This document shows positions 42,222 through 48,355 of a stretch of 48,355 nucleotides of DNA, piece after piece; position 1 is the stretch's first letter; each line of letters opens with the position of its first letter. The position numbers and the translations under genes were made by a program. This stretch comes from Dehalococcoidia bacterium. GTDB taxonomy: Bacteria > Chloroflexota > Dehalococcoidia > GIF9 > AB-539-J10. The DNA lies in assembly GCA_021162545.1 (NCBI GenBank), contig JAGGYM010000041.1, forward strand, positions 1 to 48,355, read 5' to 3'. Under the pieces are notes generated by a model, which ran no database searches, was not told the DNA's origin, and saw nothing but the letters and a program-made list of their open reading frames with translations.

Positions 42222-44489
42222 TTAGCTCATCAATTCCTCAAGAATTATCACCGCTGCCTTTTTGTCCAGAGGCTGGTTGTTATTGCCACACTTGGGCGAT
42301 TGCACGCAGGAAGGGCAGCCATTTGTACAGGGACATTCCCTGATTACCCCGAGCGTAGTCTGCCAGATATCGATTACCTCTTCGAAACCCTTTTCGGCGA
42401 TGCCAATACCCCCGGGATGAGCATCATAGATGAAAATTTGTGCCCTGCCGGTGTCGGGATGAAACGGGGTGGAAACGCCACCGATATCATTGCGATCACA
42501 GAGAGCAAACAGGGGCAGTATGCCTATGGCGGCGTGTTCGCAGGCGTGTAACCCCCCGTGATAGTCAAGGCCAGCCACGGTTATCCTGTCGACCGCTTTC
42601 TGCGGCAGGTCGAACCACAGGGCTTTGGTAGGAAAAGTTTGCGGAGGAAGGTCAAGGGCTTCCTCTCCGATTACTTCTTCACTTAACTGCCTTTTCTTTT
42701 TGAAAGATATGACATGATTGGTGACCTCGACATCTCCGTAATAGACCTTCACGCTGTGACAGATTTTTTCCCTGTCCGGATGCACGATTCCAATATCGGT
42801 TAATTCCATAGACTGAGTGTAGTAATCTGTCGGGGACGGTCTTGCCAGAGCGGTACGGCGAGACAGGTCGAGGTCCGTGACGATATAGGATTCGCCCTGG
42901 TGAAGATAAATGGCCCCGGGGTGAATTTGAGAGAAGGCAACGCTGGCCTCTACCTTCTCCAGGAGGCAACTGCGGGAAGCATCTATTATGGAGTAGCTTT
43001 CCCTGGTTGCCCTTATATTGACGTCCTGCGCGGGGTAGGTAAGAGGGAAGGAGGGATACCACTTTTCGCGGCGCTTTCTCAGCATGCCCTCATCCTCCAG
43101 CGTGGCCAGCACCTGCTCGCTTTCACCGAAAAACTGCTCGTCGCCGGGGCCCAGTGGCTTTTCCCAGGCGGCACAGAGAAGATGGGGATTGCGAATATAG
43201 GGATTATCGGGGTTGATGAGGACATTGTCGAAATTTTTGCTGAAAAAGAAATCGGGGTGACGCATGATATACTGGTCCAGGGGATTATCCTGAGCAATGA
43301 GGAAACTCAGAGAACTTTCCGCACTCCGCCCGCTGCGTCCCGCCTGCTGCCAGGCACTGGCTATGCTGCCGGGATAGCCCGTCAGGATGGTGGCCTCCAG
43401 GTCACCGATGTTTATTCCCAGCTCCAATGCGGTAGTGGCTACCAGCCCCAGAAGCTCTCCGCTGAAAAACTTGCGCTCGATTTCGCGTCTTTCTTCGGGA
43501 AGGTAGCCGGCGCGATAGGGATTGATAAGGCAGGCCAGAGAATGCGGCAGTTGCTCTCTGGCATAGATATAGATGAGTTCGGTTAACTTGCGCGTACGGG
43601 CAAAGACCAGGCTGCGGACATCGTGCCGTATTAACTGGCTGAGAAGAAAGGCTGCCTCGCTGTTGGGACTACGTCGCGCGCTCCTTGCTTTATCGATGAA
43701 GGGAGGATTCCAGAGGGAGAAGTATTTTTCACCCTGCGGAGAGCCACTGGTGACAATGGAAACGAAGGGCAAACCAATCAATCTGGCAGCATGCTCACCA
43801 GGATTGGCGATCGTTGCCGAAGCGCAGATGAATTGCGGACAGGTCCCGTAAAGGGCACAAATCCGGCGCAGTCTGCGCAAAATATTGGCCACGTGGGAAC
43901 CAAAAACACCCCGGTAAACATGGGCTTCGTCTATTACCACATATTTCAGGTTGCGGAATAAACGTGACCATGATTTATGATTGGGCAGGATACCGAAATG
44001 GAGCATATCGGGGTTTGTCATTACCACCCTGGCGTGCTTTTTTATCCTGGAGCGCTCACTCTGTGGAGTATCCCCATCGAAAGTAGCTATATCTCTTTCG
44101 GAAAGTATTTCGGGGCAGGCAAGTTCCCGCAAACTGCGTAGCTGGTCCTGGGCCAGGGCTTTGGTGGGAAAGAGATAAATGCTACAGCTATCACGGTCGT
44201 TCAGAACTGCCTCCAGCGTGGCCACCTGATAGCATAAAGTCTTGCCGCTGGCGCTGGGAGTAGCCACCATGACATGTTTGCCGCAGAAGACAGCGTCTAT
44301 TGCCTCCACCTGGTGGCTGTAAAGAGAGGACATCCCCCTTAAATCCAGCAGCGCTTTGAGCCTGGGGCTGAGGGGCCTGTCCAGGCTGCCCGGCAGAGCG
44401 CCCTGTGGAGGAATGTAGCGGGTATGGACAATTTGTTGCCTGTAATCGGGCAGGTTCGCCAGGAATTCTATAAAGGTGTTAGCGTCCAT
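42222..44489 (-). CDS. DEAD/DEAH-box helicase with DUF1998 domain, MrfA/YprA type
   Basis: 755 residues from ATG 44489. SF2 helicase core: Q-like HQVEAI, Walker A ATPSASGKT, TNPDML, DEAHVY, SATIANP, then RecA2 with VATTALELGINIGD and motif VI QQAGRSGR. The C-terminal DUF1998/MZB region has HACEHAAIGILPLFA, DAHPGGIG and a four-Cys cluster CPCTNGCPSC...CGN (about 725-745). This matches MrfA, a 3'-5' DNA helicase of excision repair in Bacillus; a DNA repair role is inferred. The start overlaps the DUF503 stop. Confidence 0.92.
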   Translation of the reverse strand: MDANTFIEFLANLPDYRQQIVHTRYIPPQGALPGSLDRPLSPRLKALLDLRGMSSLYSHQVEAIDAVFCGKHVMVATPSASGKTLCYQVATLEAVLNDRDSCSIYLFPTKALAQDQLRSLRELACPEILSERDIATFDGDTPQSERSRIKKHARVVMTNPDMLHFGILPNHKSWSRLFRNLKYVVIDEAHVYRGVFGSHVANILRRLRRICALYGTCPQFICASATIANPGEHAARLIGLPFVSIVTSGSPQGEKYFSLWNPPFIDKARSARRSPNSEAAFLLSQLIRHDVRSLVFARTRKLTELIYIYAREQLPHSLACLINPYRAGYLPEERREIERKFFSGELLGLVATTALELGINIGDLEATILTGYPGSIASAWQQAGRSGRSAESSLSFLIAQDNPLDQYIMRHPDFFFSKNFDNVLINPDNPYIRNPHLLCAAWEKPLGPGDEQFFGESEQVLATLEDEGMLRKRREKWYPSFPLTYPAQDVNIRATRESYSIIDASRSCLLEKVEASVAFSQIHPGAIYLHQGESYIVTDLDLSRRTALARPSPTDYYTQSMELTDIGIVHPDREKICHSVKVYYGDVEVTNHVISFKKKRQLSEEVIGEEALDLPPQTFPTKALWFDLPQKAVDRITVAGLDYHGGLHACEHAAIGILPLFALCDRNDIGGVSTPFHPDTGRAQIFIYDAHPGGIGIAEKGFEEVIDIWQTTLGVIRECPCTNGCPSCVQSPKCGNNNQPLDKKAAVIILEELMS

Positions 44490-44491
44490 AC

Positions 44492-44785
44492 TCAAAAGGC
44501 CGAGAAAACTTCTATCTCCGAACTCAGAATCTCTTCCTCGGGGTAGTTTTGAACCACGAAATTTACCACCTTGTTCAGGGTCTCAGAGGCATGCCTTCTG
44601 CTGTTGCTGACGCAGGTTATACCCAGCGTGGCCCGCTGCCATAAATCCTGGTTGTCCACTTCAGCTATTGAGATATTGTATTTGTTTTGCAGCCGCGCGA
44701 TCATGGACTTGATTACCCTGCGCTTACCTTTAAGCGACTCGTTTTCAGGAAGGCGAAGTTCCAGCTTGCATGTGCCGACATTCAT
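44492..44785 (-). CDS. ylxP: DUF503 family protein (YlxP)
   Basis: 97 residues from ATG 44785: MNVGTCKLELRLPENESLKGKRRVIKS and ISIAEVDNQDLWQRATLGITCVSNS are diagnostic. A small ferredoxin-like fold of unclear role, usually encoded between infB and rbfA; here it is instead the first gene of a helicase operon. Preceded by a good promoter with about a 20-base leader. Confidence 0.92.
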   Translation of the reverse strand: MNVGTCKLELRLPENESLKGKRRVIKSMIARLQNKYNISIAEVDNQDLWQRATLGITCVSNSRRHASETLNKVVNFVVQNYPEEEILSSEIEVFSAF

Positions 44786-44811
44786 GACTTTTTTACGTGG
44801 CCCCCCTGGCA

Positions 44812-44840
44812 AATATACAGGGCTGAAATGCTCTGGTCAA
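44812..44840 (-). promoter_or_regulatory. Predicted ylxP-helicase promoter
   Basis: Minus strand: TTGACC (44835-44840, 5 of 6), 17-base spacer, TATATT (44812-44817, 5 of 6). Confidence 0.7.
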
Positions 44841-44842
44841 GA

Positions 44843-44872
44843 TTGAAATAATTTGTCCTCTGCGCCTATAAT
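44843..44872 (+). promoter_or_regulatory. Predicted hpt promoter, leaderless geometry
   Basis: TTGAAA (44843-44848, 5 of 6), 18-base spacer, perfect TATAAT (44867-44872), then 6 bases to GTG 44879. Its -35 is only two bases from the -35 of the opposite ylxP promoter. Confidence 0.75.
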
Positions 44873-44878
44873 GCCCTT

Positions 44879-45406
44879 GTGACTTCTCAAGAGCGGCTCA
44901 GTGTCCTCGCTGGACGGGAGGAAATAGCTAAAACCGTAACCAGGCTGGCCTCCGAAATTAATCGTGATTACCAGGGAAAGAGACCTCTCCTTGTTGGCGC
45001 TCTCAAGGGAGTTTTCGTGTTCATGGCCGACCTGGTGCGCCAGCTTGACCTACCGGGGGAGATCGAATTCATCAGGATTTCCAGCTATGGCGCTGGCAGG
45101 GAAAGTACCGGTAAGGTCAAGGTAGTTCAGAACATGGAGACACCAGCGGAAGGGAGAGATATTCTCGTGGTTGAAGATATCGTGGACACCGGCCTTACCG
45201 TCTCTTTTCTGCTGGATTATCTCAGCCAGAAGAATCCTGCTTCCCTCAAGCTATGTGCTCTGCTGGATAAACCCTCGCGCCGGCGCGTCCAGGTAAATAT
45301 CGATTATCTCGGCTTTACCGTACCCGATAAGTTTATCGTGGGCTATGGCCTCGACTGCAATGAGGAATTTCGTTGTTTACCCGATATTTGCTATCTGGGG
45401 GATTGA
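44879..45406 (+). CDS. hpt: Hypoxanthine phosphoribosyltransferase
   Basis: 175 residues from GTG 44879. Converts hypoxanthine/guanine and PRPP to IMP/GMP. LLVGALKGVFVFMADL, ISSYGAG and the PRPP loop VVEDIVDTGLTVSFLL are intact, with C-terminal VGYGLDCNEEFRCLPDICYL. The predicted transcript starts on the start codon, and no ribosome site is possible there. Followed by ade after 2 bases: adenine is deaminated to hypoxanthine, which Hpt reclaims. Confidence 0.95.
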   Translation: MTSQERLSVLAGREEIAKTVTRLASEINRDYQGKRPLLVGALKGVFVFMADLVRQLDLPGEIEFIRISSYGAGRESTGKVKVVQNMETPAEGRDILVVEDIVDTGLTVSFLLDYLSQKNPASLKLCALLDKPSRRRVQVNIDYLGFTVPDKFIVGYGLDCNEEFRCLPDICYLGD

Positions 45407-45408
45407 AA

Positions 45409-47106
45409 ATGGATTTAGCCAGGATTATCTCTGTAGCAAGGGGCGATACGCCGGCAGACCTGCTGTTCAAGAATGCCCGCGTGGTGAATACTGCCATTGG
45501 AGAAGTAGAAGAGGGGAACGTGGCCATCTGTGGCGACAGAATTGCCGGTGTGGGAGACTATGACCAGGCAAAGGAGATTATCGATCTGGAGGGCAGCTAT
45601 CTCTCTCCCGGGCTGATAAACGGCCATACGCATATAGAGAGCTCCATGCTTCATCCCGCAAGGTATGCTCAGGCCGTAGTCCCCAGGGGCACATTAACGG
45701 TGATTACCGATTTGCACGAAATCACCAACGTCTGCGGGATCAAGGGCATAGAGTTCATCTCAGACTGGGCAGGCAGGTTGCCCCTGGACATGCTCTTCAT
45801 GGCTCCTCCCTGCGTCCCGGCAACTCCCATGGAAACATCAGGTGCTGAAATTAACTCCAGTGAAATCAAGAGTATCCTGAAGTTTCCCCGGGTAATTGGA
45901 CTGGGGGAGATGATGAACTTCCCCGGGGTGATTCATGGGGATAAAGAGGTTCTGGCCAAGCTTACGGCGGCACAGGGCAGAGTGATCGATGGACATGCAC
46001 CCGGGCTCGGGGGAAAAGATTTGAACGCCTACATCTCGGCGGGTATCCTTTCGGAGCACGAGTCAACCACGCTGGAAGAGGGAAAGGAAAAGCTCCGGAA
46101 GGGGATGTGGCTCATGATACGGGAGGGCTCTTCGGAGAAGAATCTGGAGGCGCTCTTGCCGCTGGTTAGCGATAAGACCTTCAGGAGATGCCTCTTCGTG
46201 GTGGATGATCGCAATTGTTTTGACCTTCTCCACTCGGGGGATATCGACGCTGTGGTCAGAAAGGCTATTAGCATAGGGCTGGAGCCGGTTCGCGCAATTC
46301 AACTGGCGACAATCAACAGCGCCGAGTACTTCAGGCTTTACGATAGAGGTATCATCGCCCCGGGATACCTGGCCAACCTGATAACGATCACGGACCTCCC
46401 CACCCTAACAGTGGATAAAGTATTTTATAAGGGTAAACTGGTAGCAGCAGGGGGCGAGGCCGCCTTTGCCCTGCCGGATATCACCTCCACGTTGACGGAT
46501 ACCGTTCATATCCGGCCCTTATCCGCAGAATCGCTGAGGTTAACTATTACAGGAGAATCCTTCCCCGTTATTGAAATCGTCCCCGGCCAGATAATCACCA
46601 GAAAGAGAATGGAGAAGGTGAAGGTCATTGCAGGAGAGGCGATTCCCGACCCGGAGAGTGACATCCTGAAGCTGGCGGTGGTGGAAAGGCACAAAGCTAC
46701 CGGTAATATTGGCGTGGGGCTGGTTAAGGGGTTCGGGATAAAGGAGGGAGCACTGGCTTCATCGGTGGCTCACGATTCCCACAATGTGGTGGTGGTGGGA
46801 ACCGACGATCTTGACATGGTGAAAGCCATTGAGGAGGAGGAGAGGATGGAGGGGGGGCTCACCGTGTGCAGCAAGGGAAAAATCCTGGCATCCCTGCCAC
46901 TGCCCATTGCAGGTTTGCTTTCACCTGACCCTCTGGAGACGGTAGTCTCTCAACTGGCGGAGGTGGAAAAAGCTGCTGCCTGCCTGGGCAACCTGCCTCC
47001 GTCCCCCTTTTCCATCCTTTCCTTCCTCGCTCTGCCCGTTATTCCCGAACTGAGGTTGACGGACAGGGGACTGGTGGATGTGAACGCGTTTAAGCTAATT
47101 ACGTAA
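45409..47106 (+). CDS. ade: Adenine deaminase
   Basis: 565 residues from ATG 45409. Amidohydrolase of the Ade type with bound metal: LINGHTHIESSMLHPARYA, DLHEITNVCGIKGI, GHAPGLGGKDLNAY, LSEHESTT, VDDRNCFDLL and IQLATINSAEYFRL. The C-terminal domain (about 385-560) has VERHKATGNIGVGLVKGFG and ASSVAHDSHNVVVVG. Removes the amino group of adenine to give hypoxanthine for Hpt, encoded directly upstream. Confidence 0.95.
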   Translation: MDLARIISVARGDTPADLLFKNARVVNTAIGEVEEGNVAICGDRIAGVGDYDQAKEIIDLEGSYLSPGLINGHTHIESSMLHPARYAQAVVPRGTLTVITDLHEITNVCGIKGIEFISDWAGRLPLDMLFMAPPCVPATPMETSGAEINSSEIKSILKFPRVIGLGEMMNFPGVIHGDKEVLAKLTAAQGRVIDGHAPGLGGKDLNAYISAGILSEHESTTLEEGKEKLRKGMWLMIREGSSEKNLEALLPLVSDKTFRRCLFVVDDRNCFDLLHSGDIDAVVRKAISIGLEPVRAIQLATINSAEYFRLYDRGIIAPGYLANLITITDLPTLTVDKVFYKGKLVAAGGEAAFALPDITSTLTDTVHIRPLSAESLRLTITGESFPVIEIVPGQIITRKRMEKVKVIAGEAIPDPESDILKLAVVERHKATGNIGVGLVKGFGIKEGALASSVAHDSHNVVVVGTDDLDMVKAIEEEERMEGGLTVCSKGKILASLPLPIAGLLSPDPLETVVSQLAEVEKAAACLGNLPPSPFSILSFLALPVIPELRLTDRGLVDVNAFKLIT

Positions 47107-47186
47107 AGGTGGATTTGCCGGCTGCGGCTTTCCTGATTTATTCAATTTGGATTTCTCAGTTATGCCTTCCAGATTATACTACCGTC

Positions 47187-47212
47187 AGGCCGCATAGCTC
47201 ACTGAGCGGCCT
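47187..47212. terminator. Hairpin between convergent ade and acyl-CoA synthetase genes
   Basis: AGGCC / GGCCT outer stem with GCTC-ACT-GAGC inner stem, in the 130-base gap of convergent genes. It could serve both directions, but no T-run follows on either side. Confidence 0.35.
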
Positions 47213-47236
47213 GGGTGCCCCCATTTTTAGGACCAC

Positions 47237-48355
47237 TTACAACGAGAGACTTTCTGCTTTCTCCCAGTATCCAACGAACCTGCTTAAAGCACCGGCGGCG
47301 CGGGACATCGCAGGATAAACAGGAATTCCTGCCTCGATAAGGCGCTGCTCCAGTTCGAAACCCAATTTCATAGTATCCGGGACGCCCTCGAAGGGCAGGA
47401 CCACTATCAGTTGTTTAGAGCCTTTTTCCTTGAGCCGCACGATGGCCTCTATCTGAGCCCTGAGCGACTCTGGCCCACCCCCCTGTATTCCCGTAAGGGA
47501 CAGGATGATGGAAACGTCTATGACGAGAAAATCTATTCCCTGGCAGTTGGAAAGCACTTCCAGCGCTCTGAGGAAAAGTGAGGCATTCCAGAATATGACA
47601 TAGGCATCCAGGGGATTGCGGGTGCTGGCACCAACCTCAGGAGTGAACCGGCGTAGCTCTCGTTGCACTTCAAGAGGGAAAGGCGGGATAGAGAATCCCG
47701 CTCTCTCCCAGATATCCGCGCACTGGACACTCCTGCCACCGCTGACGCTTACGATGCCCACTCTTCTCCCTGCCTTCCCTGTCTCCAGGCAGGAAAACGC
47801 CAGCATGAGGTCCATCATCTCATCGAGGTCGCTAACCAGCATTGCTCCCGCCTGACGGCAGACAGCTTCCCAGACGCGCGCTGTCCCCGCGAGGGAGCCG
47901 GTATGCGTGGCAGCCGCCAGTCTCCCTGCCCTGGTTTGTCCCCCTTTGAAGATTATCGTTGGCTTGACGTTCGCAACTCTTCGCAGCGTTTCAAAGAAGA
48001 TGCGCCCATTTTTTACACCCTCGATGTAGCCCCCAATCACCTTTGTCTCTTCATCATGAAGAAAGAATTCCAGGAAATCGCTCTCGTTGAGGTCACAGCC
48101 ATTCCCATAGCTGACGCCCTCGCTGAAGTGAATCCCCCTGACAGTCCCCGTTTCTATCAACTCCCTGGAATTGCCCCCGCTCTGGCAGAAAAATCCCACA
48201 GTTCCGTTTCGCATAAGAGACGGAGCGGTAGTATCGTAAAAGGTTATTCCCTCTCGAGGGTAAAAGACTCCCAAACAATTCGGCCCCAGAATCCGCACCC
48301 CTCCCCGTCGCGCAATATCCACCAGCTCCTGCTCCAGTTCCCTGCCCCACGCGCT
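47237..48355 (-). CDS. ADP-forming acyl-CoA synthetase, CoA-binding/ligase part (5' end outside window)
   Basis: 372 residues are seen; the frame is open at the window edge, so the N-terminal CoA-binding domain is incomplete. RRGGVRILGPNCLGVF ends the CoA-binding domain, then TVGFFCQSGG...GVSYGNGCDLNESDFLEFF and the phospho-His region KGGQTRAGRLAAATHTGSLAGT, with the catalytic His. It matches the alpha part of acetate/acyl-CoA ligase (ADP-forming), which makes ATP from acyl-CoA. It stops without an ATP-grasp (beta) domain; that must be upstream or a separate gene. No terminator is clear. Confidence 0.88.
   Translation of the reverse strand, partial: SAWGRELEQELVDIARRGGVRILGPNCLGVFYPREGITFYDTTAPSLMRNGTVGFFCQSGGNSRELIETGTVRGIHFSEGVSYGNGCDLNESDFLEFFLHDEETKVIGGYIEGVKNGRIFFETLRRVANVKPTIIFKGGQTRAGRLAAATHTGSLAGTARVWEAVCRQAGAMLVSDLDEMMDLMLAFSCLETGKAGRRVGIVSVSGGRSVQCADIWERAGFSIPPFPLEVQRELRRFTPEVGASTRNPLDAYVIFWNASLFLRALEVLSNCQGIDFLVIDVSIILSLTGIQGGGPESLRAQIEAIVRLKEKGSKQLIVVLPFEGVPDTMKLGFELEQRLIEAGIPVYPAMSRAAGALSRFVGYWEKAESLSL

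Overview
The window is a gene-dense bacterial chromosome segment with mid-range GC, almost entirely housekeeping and central-metabolism genes, with few and short gaps. The gene set suggests an anaerobic, probably Chloroflexota (Dehalococcoidia-like) genome. This rests on two-subunit class I fumarase, a membrane pyrophosphatase, an inositol-phosphate synthase followed by a CDP-alcohol phosphatidyltransferase, a short ArgA-like acetyltransferase, a PTPS-type folate branch, and small BldC/MerR-like regulators beside PAS response regulators. The taxonomic call is inference from gene content. No rRNA, tRNA, CRISPR array, prophage or intact transposase was seen.

Layout. 1-2.0 kb (minus): a response regulator with PAS domains cut by the window start, a small HTH protein and a degenerate HD-domain protein. 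2.0-8.8 kb (minus): MFS transporter, uvrA, and hppA with a terminator after it and a leader hairpin before it. 8.9-9.7 kb: a CBS/ACT-type gene inactivated by a stop codon and by a 209-bp MITE-like insertion. 9.9-12.7 kb (minus): fumB, fumA and malic enzyme. 12.9-15.1 kb (plus): cmk, plsC, ispH. Then a HIT protein (minus). 15.5-22.9 kb (plus): nusA-ylxR-infB-rbfA, then ino1, a phosphatidylinositol-type synthase and purA. A second, inverted MITE copy flanked by TTAA lies at 22.9-23.15 kb. 23.2-28.5 kb (minus): rpsO-pnp-dapB-asd-dapA. 28.7-33.1 kb (plus): GH38 alpha-mannosidase, NAD kinase, ArgA-like acetyltransferase and a NUDIX hydrolase. Then an unknown membrane-anchored protein (minus) and an HD hydrolase (plus). 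35.3-39.7 kb (minus): carboxyltransferase, aconitase-like large and small subunits, and isocitrate dehydrogenase. 39.8-41.5 kb (plus): folP-folK-PTPS. Then a Trm112-like protein, two small unknown genes, a DUF503-MrfA-type helicase pair (minus), hpt-ade (plus), and an ADP-forming acyl-CoA synthetase subunit running off the window end.

Functional themes. Parts of a branched TCA network (malic enzyme, fumarase, aconitase-like enzyme, isocitrate dehydrogenase, acyl-CoA carboxyltransferase and acyl-CoA synthetase) lie in separate operons. Lysine precursor synthesis is fused to the rpsO-pnp operon. Folate synthesis seems to use a PTPS with a dual C-E-x2-HGH signature and no folB nearby. Purine metabolism is covered by purA, hpt and ade.

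Most notable observations: the two inverted TIR elements, one inside a dead CBS gene; several promoters whose -10 box lies 6-7 bases before a start codon, predicting leaderless mRNAs (uvrA, hpt, folP, perhaps nadK); an intrinsic-terminator-like hairpin in the hppA leader; and a hairpin in the nusA leader although rimP is absent.
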